A program made the position numbers and the translations under genes. Under the pieces are notes generated by a model. That model saw only the letters and a program-made list of their open reading frames with translations, was not told where the DNA came from and made no database searches. From positions 1-64,000 of the forward strand of contig CAIPAT010000107.1 of the NCBI GenBank assembly GCA_903863035.1: a stretch of 64,000 nucleotides of DNA. The letters are read 5' to 3'. This stretch comes from an uncultured Lentisphaeria bacterium (GTDB lineage: Bacteria > Verrucomicrobiota > Lentisphaeria > Victivallales > Victivallaceae). Shown here one piece after another: positions 18,626 through 27,438 of this stretch. How positions within the stretch are numbered: the first letter of the stretch is position 1; each line of letters starts with the position of its first letter.

Positions 18626-20890
18626 ATGAATGAATTTAGTGAATTGATGCGGTCGTGTCTGGAAAATTCCAGTGCTATTACATTTAAACCGTATGCGATT
18701 GTATCTGGTAAAAAGATAACGCCGGACCGCCATGCCGAAAGAGTAAATTTAAAAAAAAGCCTGATACATCTGACGTTCGAATATGACGCGCTGTTTAAAG
18801 AGGATTTTTTCATTTCGCAGGGGGAGGGGGAATTAACTGCTGAACGCTCAATTCGCAATCTCAGCGGTAGGACACTGGAATTGACTGAACTCGGCCTTGA
18901 ACTCGGCGGAATAACGTTTGATGCGGACGCGCCTGATGATTATTTTTACCATGTCGAAAATCCCCGGATTTACAGTCGGATGGGGATCAAAATTGATTTG
19001 AAGCGGACGCAGGAGATGGCGCAGGCGTCGGAATTCGATACGCTTGCCGGCAACCGCTGGGCTGATCCAGGCGTGGTATCTGACCGGATCGGCGCTTCGC
19101 CGTACCAGCCGTTCCCGGCAATCCTGCTTTCAAACTATCACCGTCACAGAGGTGTTGTTCATGGCACTCTCAGTCAGCGGGTGTTCTTTCATAACTATCT
19201 GGTTCAACATGACGCAGACGGTATCCGCCTTGATGTGCTATCCTCTTTCAAAGGTGTTTCCCATCTGGACTTTAAGGTGGGGGCTGTACTGAAAGATGCA
19301 TGGTATCTGGGAACGGTTGACTGCGCGGACGAACTGCAGAAAATTTTTGTACGCTATGTCGCCGCTCTGCGTAAAAAACTGCCGCCGATGTATGGCGCGA
19401 CCGGTATCAATCGCCATTCTCTGGTGTGGGGATCGTGGAACGACGGTATTTACCGCGATATTACGCAGAAAAAACTGCTCAAGACCGCTGAGTTTCTGGC
19501 GGATCATTTTCCGACAGTTCAGTGGATGCAGGTGGATGATGGTTATGCTGCGCTTGCCACCGATAAAACCAGTGCTCATGGATTGGGTATGCCTTACGAG
19601 GGGGAAGCCGGAGTGGCGAAAGACAAATTTCCTGCCGGATTGAAAGATTTTACCGATAAAGTCAGGCAGACCGGATTGAAACCGGCGGTTTGGATCGGCG
19701 GCGCGCTGCCGGATGTCGTTCCGCTGGCTAAGGATCATCCGGAATGGTTTGTTGATTACTCATACCGTACTCCGAATCGTCGGGTGCTGGATGTCAGCAA
19801 GCCGGAGGTCAGAGAATATATGTGCCGGGCTTTGGACTATTTTCTGGTTGAGTCCGGGTTTTGCGGTGTCAAACAGGATTTCTGGTCGTATGTGTTTGAA
19901 GACAGTCACTCTCTGCTGGCGTATCATGAGTGTTCCGGATACCAGTGGCGCGAGTGGTGGCTGAAGGAAATCCGGAAACGGATTCCGGCGGACGGCTATC
20001 TTCAGACCGGCTGCGATATCGTTATGGCCAATCCGTTCCTCGGTGAATTCTTTACCAATTACCGTTATGGGATTGATATTGGTTCCGGTAACTGGGAGCA
20101 TGTGAAAACTAATTTTCTGTGGGGGACCGCGTGTTTTGCCCTGCAGGTTGGCGACCTGATTGTGCCGAACAGTGATTCGGTCGGACTGTTTCCCGGATTG
20201 TCGGACACTGAAGCGATGCTGTGCATTAACTACTGTCTGATTTCCCGGTCAATGGTGGAGATTGCAGGCTGGTTGTACAATGAACCGCAGGACAATCCGC
20301 GATTCAAAATTCTGAGAAAAGCAGTCTGCTGCCCGAACAACGGGCAGGATGTTTATTTTGCCGGTCATCGTTACAGGGAGACAGACGATGCTCCGGCTGT
20401 GTGGTATCTAAAAAGCGCGCATTTTTCACTGCTGGAAGACAATCCGCGACTGCCGTTGCGGACTGTTGCGCTGTTCAACACTCAAGACTGTCCGCAGACA
20501 ATCGGATTCAGTTTTGCCGAACTTGGTCTGACGACTGGTACATACTTATTGAGCGATATATGGAACAATGAAGCCGTCACCGTTGAACGGGACGCTTTTG
20601 CGGTGGAAATGCCGCCGCATTCCAGCCGTCTGTTCGCAGTGAACCGGTATGCTGCCGAATATCCCCAGGTATTGGACGGAAATATTAAGATTGTTCAGGT
20701 CGGCGGCGGTAATGACGAGTTAATATTGCACTTGGCCCATCGCGGAGAATTTGAGTTCAGACTGGATCGTAAACCGATGTCGTATAAGTTCAACGGCAAA
20801 CCAATTGTGCTAACCGTGACTGCCGTCGGGGCCGGATACGTTGTATCAGGTACTCTGACGGAAGCAGGCATTGTGGAGTTTAAGTTTTAA
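18626..20890 (+). CDS. GH36-like alpha-galactosidase
   Basis: A 754-residue protein without signal peptide, with an N-terminal beta-sandwich (about 1-245) and a central (beta/alpha)8 barrel. Barrel landmarks are S-W-N-D-G-I-Y near 272, Q-W-M-Q-V-D-D-G-Y-A near 301, L-K-P-A-V-W-I-G near 352, and V-K-Q-D-F-W-S-Y near 414, where Asp of the K-x-D-F-W motif is the expected nucleophile. The family removes alpha-galactosyl (or related) residues from oligosaccharides. A C-terminal beta domain completes the fold. The neighbouring GntR/SBP regulator suggests substrate-induced expression. Alternative activities within GH36/GH27-like groups (raffinose-type transferases or alpha-N-acetylgalactosaminidases) cannot be excluded. 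Confidence 0.82.
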   Translation: MNEFSELMRSCLENSSAITFKPYAIVSGKKITPDRHAERVNLKKSLIHLTFEYDALFKEDFFISQGEGELTAERSIRNLSGRTLELTELGLELGGITFDADAPDDYFYHVENPRIYSRMGIKIDLKRTQEMAQASEFDTLAGNRWADPGVVSDRIGASPYQPFPAILLSNYHRHRGVVHGTLSQRVFFHNYLVQHDADGIRLDVLSSFKGVSHLDFKVGAVLKDAWYLGTVDCADELQKIFVRYVAALRKKLPPMYGATGINRHSLVWGSWNDGIYRDITQKKLLKTAEFLADHFPTVQWMQVDDGYAALATDKTSAHGLGMPYEGEAGVAKDKFPAGLKDFTDKVRQTGLKPAVWIGGALPDVVPLAKDHPEWFVDYSYRTPNRRVLDVSKPEVREYMCRALDYFLVESGFCGVKQDFWSYVFEDSHSLLAYHECSGYQWREWWLKEIRKRIPADGYLQTGCDIVMANPFLGEFFTNYRYGIDIGSGNWEHVKTNFLWGTACFALQVGDLIVPNSDSVGLFPGLSDTEAMLCINYCLISRSMVEIAGWLYNEPQDNPRFKILRKAVCCPNNGQDVYFAGHRYRETDDAPAVWYLKSAHFSLLEDNPRLPLRTVALFNTQDCPQTIGFSFAELGLTTGTYLLSDIWNNEAVTVERDAFAVEMPPHSSRLFAVNRYAAEYPQVLDGNIKIVQVGGGNDELILHLAHRGEFEFRLDRKPMSYKFNGKPIVLTVTAVGAGYVVSGTLTEAGIVEFKF

Positions 20891-20905
20891 GGTAAAACAT
20901 TGATG

Positions 20906-20930
20906 CCCTCGATCACATCATGGTCGAGGG
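20906..20930. terminator. Convergent terminator hairpin
   Basis: A perfect 7-bp stem CCCTCGA (20906-20912) / TCGAGGG (20924-20930) lies 16 bp past the alpha-galactosidase stop and just before the convergent ruvB stop. Only short A/T runs flank it. Confidence 0.55.
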
Positions 20931-20935
20931 TAAAA

Positions 20936-21979
20936 CTACTGAAAAAGCTCGGGTTGAGCAGAATCAGATTTTGATTTGCGATAGTGTACCGGGGGAAGCC
21001 CGAGTTTTTCTCTTGCTTTATTGGTTGCCACGCGGCCCTGCGGGGTCCGCATCAGATATCCCTCCTGAATCAGGAACGGTTCGTAGACATCCTCAATGGT
21101 GCCTTCATCTTCACTTACCGCCACGGAAATGGTTTTAATGCCGACCGGGCCGCCGTTGTAATTCTGGATAATGACTTCCAGTATCCGGTTATCCATTTCA
21201 TCCAGACCTTCATTGTCAATATCAAGCATCGTCAGCGCGGCGGATGCGGTTTTTCCGGTTATGGCGCTGTCTGCCCTGACTTGGGCATAATCTCTGGCCC
21301 AGCACAGTAGATTGTTGGCGATACGCGGAGTGCCGCGGCAGCGGCGCGCGATTTCGTGAGCACCTTCCTGATCTATTTTAATGCCGAGAATACCGGCAGA
21401 TCGGCAGATAATGGTTTCCAAATCTTCCACCTTGTAATAATCCAGCCGGCAGGCGAGGGCAAAACGTGAGCGCAGCGGTGCGGACAGCATGCCCTGGCGA
21501 GTAGTTGCTCCAAGCAGGGTGAAGCGCGGAACGTTCAACCGTACAGAACGCGCTCCCGGTCCCTGGTCAATCATGATGTCAATGAAGAAATCCTCCATTG
21601 CGCTGTAAAGATACTCTTCCACTGTAGTATTCAAACGGTGGATTTCGTCAATGAACAGGATGTCGCCTTCTTCGAGCGAGGTCAGGAGTCCTGCCAGGTC
21701 GCCGGGTTTTTCAATCACCGGTCCGCTGGATGATTTAATATTAGCGCCTTTTTCGTGTGCGATGATATAGGCGAGGGTAGTCTTGCCGAGTCCCGGCGGT
21801 CCACTGAGCAACAGATGTCCGAGCGGTTCATTTCTGCCTTTAGCGGCTTCAACATAGAGTTCTACTCTTTCTTTTACTTTTACCTGTCCGGGAAAGTCGG
21901 CGAACTTTAACGGTCTGAGCGTATTGTCACGGGTTGCGTCTTTTTTGTTAAGAGTGGATGTAATGAACCGTTCCGCCAT
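20936..21979 (-). CDS. ruvB: Holliday junction branch-migration helicase RuvB
   Basis: A 347-residue AAA+ motor that drives Holliday-junction branch migration with RuvA. Landmarks: an N-terminal [11 protein letters not shown], Walker [12 protein letters not shown] (about 61-71), Walker [11 protein letters not shown] (about 109-118), sensor 1 L-L-G-A-T-T-R-Q-G (about 154-162), then an arginine-finger region A-P-L-R-S-R-F and a C-terminal winged helix with G-P-V-G-I-K-T-I and [14 protein letters not shown]. Length is standard. ruvA and ruvC are not beside it. The start has only a weak AAGG upstream. It is divergent from transketolase with a 188-bp gap. Confidence 0.97.
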   Translation of the reverse strand: MAERFITSTLNKKDATRDNTLRPLKFADFPGQVKVKERVELYVEAAKGRNEPLGHLLLSGPPGLGKTTLAYIIAHEKGANIKSSSGPVIEKPGDLAGLLTSLEEGDILFIDEIHRLNTTVEEYLYSAMEDFFIDIMIDQGPGARSVRLNVPRFTLLGATTRQGMLSAPLRSRFALACRLDYYKVEDLETIICRSAGILGIKIDQEGAHEIARRCRGTPRIANNLLCWARDYAQVRADSAITGKTASAALTMLDIDNEGLDEMDNRILEVIIQNYNGGPVGIKTISVAVSEDEGTIEDVYEPFLIQEGYLMRTPQGRVATNKAREKLGLPPVHYRKSKSDSAQPELFQ

Positions 21980-22167
21980 TTTTCGTATATGAACCTTTTT
22001 TAGTTGTTACTATATTCAAAAACATCCAGGCATCACTTTGGCGCCTGTTTGTCTTTCAGTTTTCCATTATCTGCTTAATTTATCGTTTGTAAATGTTCTC
22101 TAATGAAATTATCTTATTTAGTTAAAATTTCCAATCAGATTCAATAAAAAGAAAGGATGTTTAGAAG

Positions 22168-24195
22168 ATGCTCGACTTGCAATTGTCAAAACTTGCGGCG
22201 AATACAATTCGCGTATTGTCCGCTGAAGCCGTTCAGAAGGCTAAATCCGGCCATCCCGGCATGCCGATGGGATGTGCCGACATCGCGTTCACGTTGTGGT
22301 ACAAATACATGAAACACAATCCGAAGAACCCCAAATGGCTGGGACGCGACAGATTTATCCTTTCCGCCGGACATGGTTCCATGCTGGAATATTCGCTGCT
22401 TCACCTGTTCGATTACGGTCTGCCAATGGACGAACTCAAGGCGTTCAGACAGTGGGGCAGCAAGACTCCGGGACATCCGGAATATAATCATACCGCCGGA
22501 GCCGATATCACCACCGGTCCGCTGGGCAGCGGTTTTGCTTCAGCTGTCGGAATGTCCATGGCAAACAAATACTTTGCCGCCAAAACCGGCCTGGACAAAA
22601 CCGGACTGGTTGACAACAAGATATTCGTCATCTGCGGCGACGGCTGCATGATGGAAGGCGCTACTGCCGAAGCCGCCTCTCTCGCCGGACATCAGAAACT
22701 TGACAACATCATCTGTTTCTATGACGATAATTCAATCACCATCGAAGGTTCAACCAACCTCTCGTTTTCTGAAGACGTAGGCGCCAGATTTACCGCATAC
22801 GAATGGCGCATAATCAATGTCGCCAATGCCAATGATATCGAACAGTGCGACAAGGCGCTGTCCGAGGCGGTTGTTTCCGATGGCCGCCCTACCTTGATCA
22901 TCGGCAAAACCAAGATCGGTTTCGGCGCACCCAACAAGCAGGGTAAATCTTCAGCGCACGGCGAACCGCTCGGAGTGGAAGAAGTCGAAGCTACCAAGAA
23001 AAACCTCGGTATGCCTGCGGAACCGTTCTTTGTGATGCCGGAAGTTAAAGCATTCATCGATAAACGTGTCGAGTCTCTTATAACGGAAGCCGCCGGATGG
23101 GACAAGAAATTCCAGGCATATATCAATGATAATCCGGACAAAGCCGAACTTATTTCTAAAATGCTCAACCGTACTGTTCCGGAAAATATCCTGGAAGAGC
23201 TTCTTAAAGTAACTCCGGTCAGCAAGCCGATTGCCAGCCGCGCTTCAGGCGGTGAAGTTCTTCAGCGTGCCGCCGCGCTCGTACCGTCACTTATCGGCGG
23301 TGCCGCCGACCTCGCGCCGTCCACCAAGACCGACATTAAAGGTGCTGCCGATTTCAATCCTGAAAATCGCGGCGGATGCAATTTCCATTTCGGTGTGCGC
23401 GAACTGGCGATGGGCATGGCCGCCAACGGTATGGCTCTGTACGAAACTATTATTCCTTACACTTCCACTTTCTTCGTATTCTCTGATTATATGAAACCGG
23501 CAATCCGTCTGGCGTCAATTCAGGGACTGCATGAAATCTATGTATTTACCCATGACTCATTCTATGTCGGCGAAGACGGCCCGACTCACGAACCGATCGA
23601 ACAGATGGCGATGCTGCGTTCGATTCCCGGCGTTACCGTGCTCCGTCCCGCGGAAGCTCATGAAGTTGCTCATGCCTGGGCTGCGGCGTTGCAAGCCAAA
23701 GGCCCGGTCGCAATTCTGCTTACCCGCCAGGATCTCGCTCCGTTTACCCCGGAAATGGCAGCCAGAATTGATGTCGCCAAAGGCGCTTACGTGCTCAGTG
23801 ATGATGAAGATTTCGATATAATCATGATTGCTACCGGTTCTGAAGTCAACCTGGCGCTTAAGGCCGCCGATTTGATCCGCGCCAAAGGCATCAAGGTCAG
23901 AGTGGTGTCCATGCCGTCGCAGGAGTTATTCCTGAAGCAGGACGTTGACTATCAGGAATCGGTTCTGCCGAGTTACTGCTTGAATCGTGTTTCGATCGAA
24001 GCAGGCTGCACTTTCGGCTGGCATCGTTTTGTCGGCAGAGACGGGCTGGCGATCGGAGTGGATACTTTCGGCGCGTCCGCACCATATAGTGTACTTGCTG
24101 AAAAATTCGGTTTCACCCCTGAACTGGTTGTCGAAACCATCAAGAAATATTTCGGCTGCGGCTGCAATTGCGGAGGCGGTTGCTGTAACGGATAA
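22168..24195 (+). CDS. tkt: Transketolase with an unusual Cys/Gly-rich tail
   Basis: A 675-residue thiamine-diphosphate enzyme that transfers two-carbon units in the non-oxidative pentose phosphate pathway. It has the N-terminal G-H-P-G-M-P-M-G (about 28-35), the TPP motif G-D-G-C-M-M-E-G (about 157-164), the pyrimidine-domain [14 protein letters not shown] (about 462-475), and a C-terminal transketolase domain with A-T-G-S-E-V-N-L. A clear AAAGGATG ribosome binding site precedes the start. The last residues, [16 protein letters not shown], add five cysteines in 13 residues after the normal fold end. Such a tail is not a usual transketolase feature and may bind metal or be a lineage trait. 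A strong terminator follows. Confidence 0.96.
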   Translation: MLDLQLSKLAANTIRVLSAEAVQKAKSGHPGMPMGCADIAFTLWYKYMKHNPKNPKWLGRDRFILSAGHGSMLEYSLLHLFDYGLPMDELKAFRQWGSKTPGHPEYNHTAGADITTGPLGSGFASAVGMSMANKYFAAKTGLDKTGLVDNKIFVICGDGCMMEGATAEAASLAGHQKLDNIICFYDDNSITIEGSTNLSFSEDVGARFTAYEWRIINVANANDIEQCDKALSEAVVSDGRPTLIIGKTKIGFGAPNKQGKSSAHGEPLGVEEVEATKKNLGMPAEPFFVMPEVKAFIDKRVESLITEAAGWDKKFQAYINDNPDKAELISKMLNRTVPENILEELLKVTPVSKPIASRASGGEVLQRAAALVPSLIGGAADLAPSTKTDIKGAADFNPENRGGCNFHFGVRELAMGMAANGMALYETIIPYTSTFFVFSDYMKPAIRLASIQGLHEIYVFTHDSFYVGEDGPTHEPIEQMAMLRSIPGVTVLRPAEAHEVAHAWAAALQAKGPVAILLTRQDLAPFTPEMAARIDVAKGAYVLSDDEDFDIIMIATGSEVNLALKAADLIRAKGIKVRVVSMPSQELFLKQDVDYQESVLPSYCLNRVSIEAGCTFGWHRFVGRDGLAIGVDTFGASAPYSVLAEKFGFTPELVVETIKKYFGCGCNCGGGCCNG

Positions 24196-24220
24196 CTTGA
24201 CAGTTCATTCGTAAAAATTA

Positions 24221-24258
24221 AAAACTCCCGGCGCTGTAAAGTCACGGGAGTTTTTTTT
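24221..24258 (+). terminator. Rho-independent terminator of tkt
   Basis: A perfect stem AAAACTCCCG (24221-24230) / CGGGAGTTTT (24245-24254) with a 14-nt loop runs directly into eight Ts. It ends the transketolase message. A second small hairpin, CACCGG (24281-24286) / CCGGTG (24292-24297), follows closely. Confidence 0.9.
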
Positions 24259-24423
24259 GTCCTTCTTCATGGCAAAATACCACCGGTTTGGCCGGTGATT
24301 TTTCGGAAATATTCAGATGCAAGAAAAACATCCAGTGCTGTAGCAACGCATGGTCCGCCAACCACGTTTCCGACGAACACAGTAGGTTAAAACTACAGAT
24401 GTACAAAGTTTATCGCACAGTAA

Positions 24424-24712
24424 ATGGAATTCAAATATCACATAGTATTTGCACCAGAATTTTGCAGGCGGGAAATATATGGCAAGTTAAAAATCGACAA
24501 ACGTCAAATTCTGCGCTAGCTTTGCGAACAGAAGAACGTGGATATATTGGATACTGAAGCGTGTCCAAATCATATTCACATGTGTTGTCAGTATTCCGCC
24601 GAATTTGAGTGTCGCAAAGTTTACGGGCTACTTGAAAGGCAAAAGCTCGTTAATGATCTTTGACCATGTAAACAGGCATTTTGGGTGTCTAGCAGTCTGT
24701 CGTACTTTCCCT
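24424..24712 (+). pseudogene. IS200/IS605-family TnpA transposase, decayed
   Basis: From ATG 24424 the frame gives M-E-F-K-Y-H-I-V-F-A-P-E-F-C-R-R-E-I-Y-G-K-L-K, which is the start of an IS200-type single-strand transposase (K-Y-H-[IV]-V-F-x-P-x-x-x-R-R). After an in-frame TAG near 24520 it continues with L-C-E-Q-K-N-V and E-A-C-P-N-H-I-H-M, the conserved H-x-H metal-binding motif region. A +1 shift then restores P-P-N-L-S-V-A-K-F-T-G-Y-L-K-G-K-S-S-L-M-I-F, ending N-R-H-F-G. The catalytic-tyrosine helix is absent. This is a dead insertion sequence; the ends could not be delimited. Confidence 0.85.
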
Positions 24713-24770
24713 GAATGCGCTGTGACATGAACAGTTCGTAGTGAAATATTACGCTAAAAAAGGATTGAGG

Positions 24771-24920
24771 ATGGTAGCGAAGTTTTTAACTGTGGACATT
24801 GATACACCGATGATGTTTCCTCCAGACCTGCGGGAAGCGCATCGGGGAATTCCCCCGTCTTTTGATTTAAAAAGCCTCCGGACGGCTGGCCGCCCGGGGC
24901 TGAAATATGATTATTCCTGA
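24771..24920 (+). pseudogene. IS1182-like transposase, N-terminal fragment
   Basis: A 49-codon frame behind a good AAGGATTGAGG begins M-V-A-K-F-L-T-V-D-I-D-T-P-M-M-F-P-P-D-L. The pattern 'A-K-F-x-x-x-D-x-D-T-P-x-x-x-P-P-x-[LV]' is the start of IS1182-type transposases. After about residue 22 the sequence stops resembling the family, so only the first 60-70 bp are recognisable. The frame runs over the end of the convergent sialate esterase gene. Together with the IS200-like remnant just upstream it marks an old insertion hotspot. Confidence 0.55.
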
Positions 24921-27112
24921 ACAAGAACTTTAAATTCGCCGCGCACAAAATTCTTAGCACTGCCGGAGAAAGTCCAGTCTAACGTTTTGCCGCCTACCCA
25001 GTTGCCAATACCAGCATCGGCACTTCTGCCGCCGCTAAAGTTGTTGAAGCAAATCACCGACTGTTTTTCTTTCCAGTTATGGATCTGCATGCAGCCGTAA
25101 CCCGGGGAACGGTTGGAGTCGTACTGGTCGCCGAAATCCAAAGCGCTATCAGAAGCCCCGGGAACTTTGGCGCTGTTGTTGCCGCCGTAGTTGCAATCCC
25201 AGAACTCGATATTGCCGCCTTCGGGGTAGTCGCCGGTTTTGACCCCGTCAACATTCGATTTTACCGTCATGCCGGTAACCAGCTGCTGAAAAATCTGGCC
25301 GGCGGACTTCACCGGCACACCGATTTTCCTGACGTCGTCGGTAAACGGATCCATACATACAAAGGCATAAGATACCTTGCCGTCATTGGCTTGCAGCGCC
25401 ATGAAATAGGCGACCTTTTTGAATTTGCCGGTGATTTTTGCAGAGTTATCTTCCGCATAAACGATTTTAGTGTTGTTATCGGTCAATTTGGGATTGGTCG
25501 GATCGAAACTGTACACCAGTTTGTAATCGCCTGCTTCAGCAGGCAGCAGTTTTGCCATGAAATTGGTTTTCGGCATGGTGCCGAAACGGAACGGCGAAGC
25601 CGGCAGCCCGGCCTTGTTGATCAGGTTCACGCCGGTCGGATTGTTGGCCCATGCATAATAAACCATTGCGGTTTTCTTGACTTCCGGCGCGATTACTTCA
25701 ACGGTGTCCTCTCCGGTGATTTTCGCATCGGCCTTGACCGTCAGGCCTTCATCGTTAACCAGGGCGAAACCTTGCAGTTTTTCGCCTTTGACAGCAAGCG
25801 GAGATCCGCCGTTTTCAAACCGGACAATCGCTTTTTCATCATCGAATTTACAGGATTGGGCAATCGGGCCGGTCCATACTGTATCTTTCATGCCGTAAGT
25901 CTTGTACAGGGCGACGCGGGCCAGACGGTCACCGACATCCTGCTTGTTCTTCGGATGGATATCGTTTTCCTCGCCGATGTCAATCGTGATCGCCATACCG
26001 GTATTCGGCACTTCCATGGCTGTTTTCATGAATGCCTCACGCAATACCGGCCAGCTGCTGTCTTCAACTGGAGTTGACCAGGCTTTCATAAAGTTAGGCA
26101 ACTGGACAAAATAAAATGGCAAATCTTTCTGATCCCAGGCATCGCGCCAGCAGGTAATCATCCGTTCCATCTGCGTACGGTAATTATTCGCCTGCCCCGC
26201 ATTGGACTCGCCCTGATACCAGATCGCGCCTTTGGCTGCAAACGGCAGAATCGGAACAATCATGCCATTGTAGAGATTGCCGGGATAGTTCTGATGCTGC
26301 TGCGGATGCGGATCCAGACGCGGTTCGCGAGGTTGCTGACCTTTGTTGCCGGCGGCTTTCCATTCTTCAAGTTTTTTCTGCCAGACTATTTTTTCGTCAT
26401 CAAATTTTTTCTTAGCGGCTTCAGGTGTGTAAGTTGTCGCGTTCCTGTCGTAATTGTCTTTCATGTTTTTCACGACCGGATCGTTGATCTGTTTATCCAG
26501 CGGAGTCCAGGCCTCGATGCAGGTGCCTCCCCAGGACGTGTTAATCAAGCCGACGGGTATTTTCAGGTCTTGATTGAGCTTGCGTCCAAAGAAGTAACCT
26601 GCTGCGGAAAAATAGCCGATGGTATCTGGTCTGCATGGCATCCATTTGCCGGCGGTGTCTTTCAATGGGGTCTGCGAAGCAGCAGATTTAACCGTGAAAA
26701 GACGGATTTCAGGATATTTTGCGTTTTCTATTTCCTGTTTGGCATTGTTGGAATTGTTGACGTTCCATTGCATATTCGACTGTCCGGAGCAGATCCAGAC
26801 ATCGCCGGAGAGTACATTATTCAGTTCTATTTTATTTTTGCCCTGAATGGTGATAACGAACGGGCCGCCAGCTTTGGGAGTATCTAGTTTCACCTGCCAC
26901 TTGCCGTCTTTGCCGGCCTCGGTGTCAGACTTTTCGCCCCAGGAACCGGAAACGGTCACTTTTTCTTCGGGATCAGCCCAGCCCCAGACCGGAGCCGCAA
27001 TTTCCCGCTGAATTACCATGTCGCTGTTAAAGATCGCCGGCAGTTTGACGTCGGCGCATAAGCCCCCCGCCGCCATCATCAGCGCCCCCATTAGAATGCT
27101 CTTCTTGATCAT
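24911..27112 (-). CDS. Sialate O-acetylesterase-like secreted esterase
   Basis: A 733-residue protein with a signal peptide (I-L-M-G-A-L-M-M-A-A-G-G-L-C-A). The central SGNH-type esterase domain has W-I-C-S-G-Q-S-N-M-Q-W near 106-116, containing the nucleophile Ser, and A-I-W-Y-Q-G-E-S-N-A-G near 297-307. The His-bearing D-I-H-P-K-N-K segment near 387 can complete the site. The family removes acetyl groups from sialic acid or other glycans in the periplasm or outside. An N-terminal beta domain (M-V-I-Q-R-E-I-A-A-P-V-W-G-W-A) is typical. About 180 C-terminal residues form an extra domain of unknown role, longer than the basic family. The start has an excellent AAGGAG. It fits a mucin- or glycan-degrading lifestyle. 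Confidence 0.88.
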   Translation of the reverse strand: MIKKSILMGALMMAAGGLCADVKLPAIFNSDMVIQREIAAPVWGWADPEEKVTVSGSWGEKSDTEAGKDGKWQVKLDTPKAGGPFVITIQGKNKIELNNVLSGDVWICSGQSNMQWNVNNSNNAKQEIENAKYPEIRLFTVKSAASQTPLKDTAGKWMPCRPDTIGYFSAAGYFFGRKLNQDLKIPVGLINTSWGGTCIEAWTPLDKQINDPVVKNMKDNYDRNATTYTPEAAKKKFDDEKIVWQKKLEEWKAAGNKGQQPREPRLDPHPQQHQNYPGNLYNGMIVPILPFAAKGAIWYQGESNAGQANNYRTQMERMITCWRDAWDQKDLPFYFVQLPNFMKAWSTPVEDSSWPVLREAFMKTAMEVPNTGMAITIDIGEENDIHPKNKQDVGDRLARVALYKTYGMKDTVWTGPIAQSCKFDDEKAIVRFENGGSPLAVKGEKLQGFALVNDEGLTVKADAKITGEDTVEVIAPEVKKTAMVYYAWANNPTGVNLINKAGLPASPFRFGTMPKTNFMAKLLPAEAGDYKLVYSFDPTNPKLTDNNTKIVYAEDNSAKITGKFKKVAYFMALQANDGKVSYAFVCMDPFTDDVRKIGVPVKSAGQIFQQLVTGMTVKSNVDGVKTGDYPEGGNIEFWDCNYGGNNSAKVPGASDSALDFGDQYDSNRSPGYGCMQIHNWKEKQSVICFNNFSGGRSADAGIGNWVGGKTLDWTFSGSAKNFVRGEFKVLVQE

Positions 27113-27189
27113 CTTTGACTCCTTTACAGTTTGAAAGTTTCAGCTTAAATAACTTAAAAAAGATATATCATGCAAAACTAACTGCAAAC

Positions 27190-27436
27190 AAAATGCGCAA
27201 TAAATCACTAATATTTCGGAATGCTAACTGCGATACAATGATACTAGTTAGAAATGACGCAGATATAAATATTGATGACGGCCATGCAACTCCGCATATC
27301 ATATCTCTATTAGGGGTTAATACTAATTTGAAAGATAAAGATGGAAATACGATTGATACAATTAGGGAATAATACATCAAAACCGATAAAGAACTTGAGG
27401 AATTATATAAAGAAAGAAGAACAAAGCTATCCTAAG
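27190..27436 (+). pseudogene. Ankyrin-repeat remnant
   Basis: Frame reading from about 27190 gives N-A-D-I-N-like residues (V-R-N-D-A-D-I-N-I-D-D), then A-T-P-H-I-I-S-L-L-G-V-N-T-N-L-K-D-K-D-G-N-T. These are worn versions of the ankyrin pattern (D-x-x-G-x-T-P-L-H-x-A ... G-A-x-x-N-x-x-D-x-x-G-N-T). The frame stops at TAA 27370-27372 but continues past it as Y-I-K-T-D-K-E-L-E-E-L-Y-K-E-R-R to a second stop near 27436, so the present stop may be a mutation. No proper start exists. It looks like the 3' end of a lost ankyrin protein wedged between two minus-strand genes. Confidence 0.55.
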
Positions 27437-27438
27437 CA

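Noticed and set aside
22020-22167. Riboswitch upstream of transketolase
   Set aside because: No paired elements or known aptamer core were found; the gap is plain AT-rich divergent promoter sequence.
25079-26077. A 332-codon open frame on the plus strand
   Set aside because: It is wholly antisense to the sialate esterase, which has a signal peptide, family motifs and a strong ribosome binding site.
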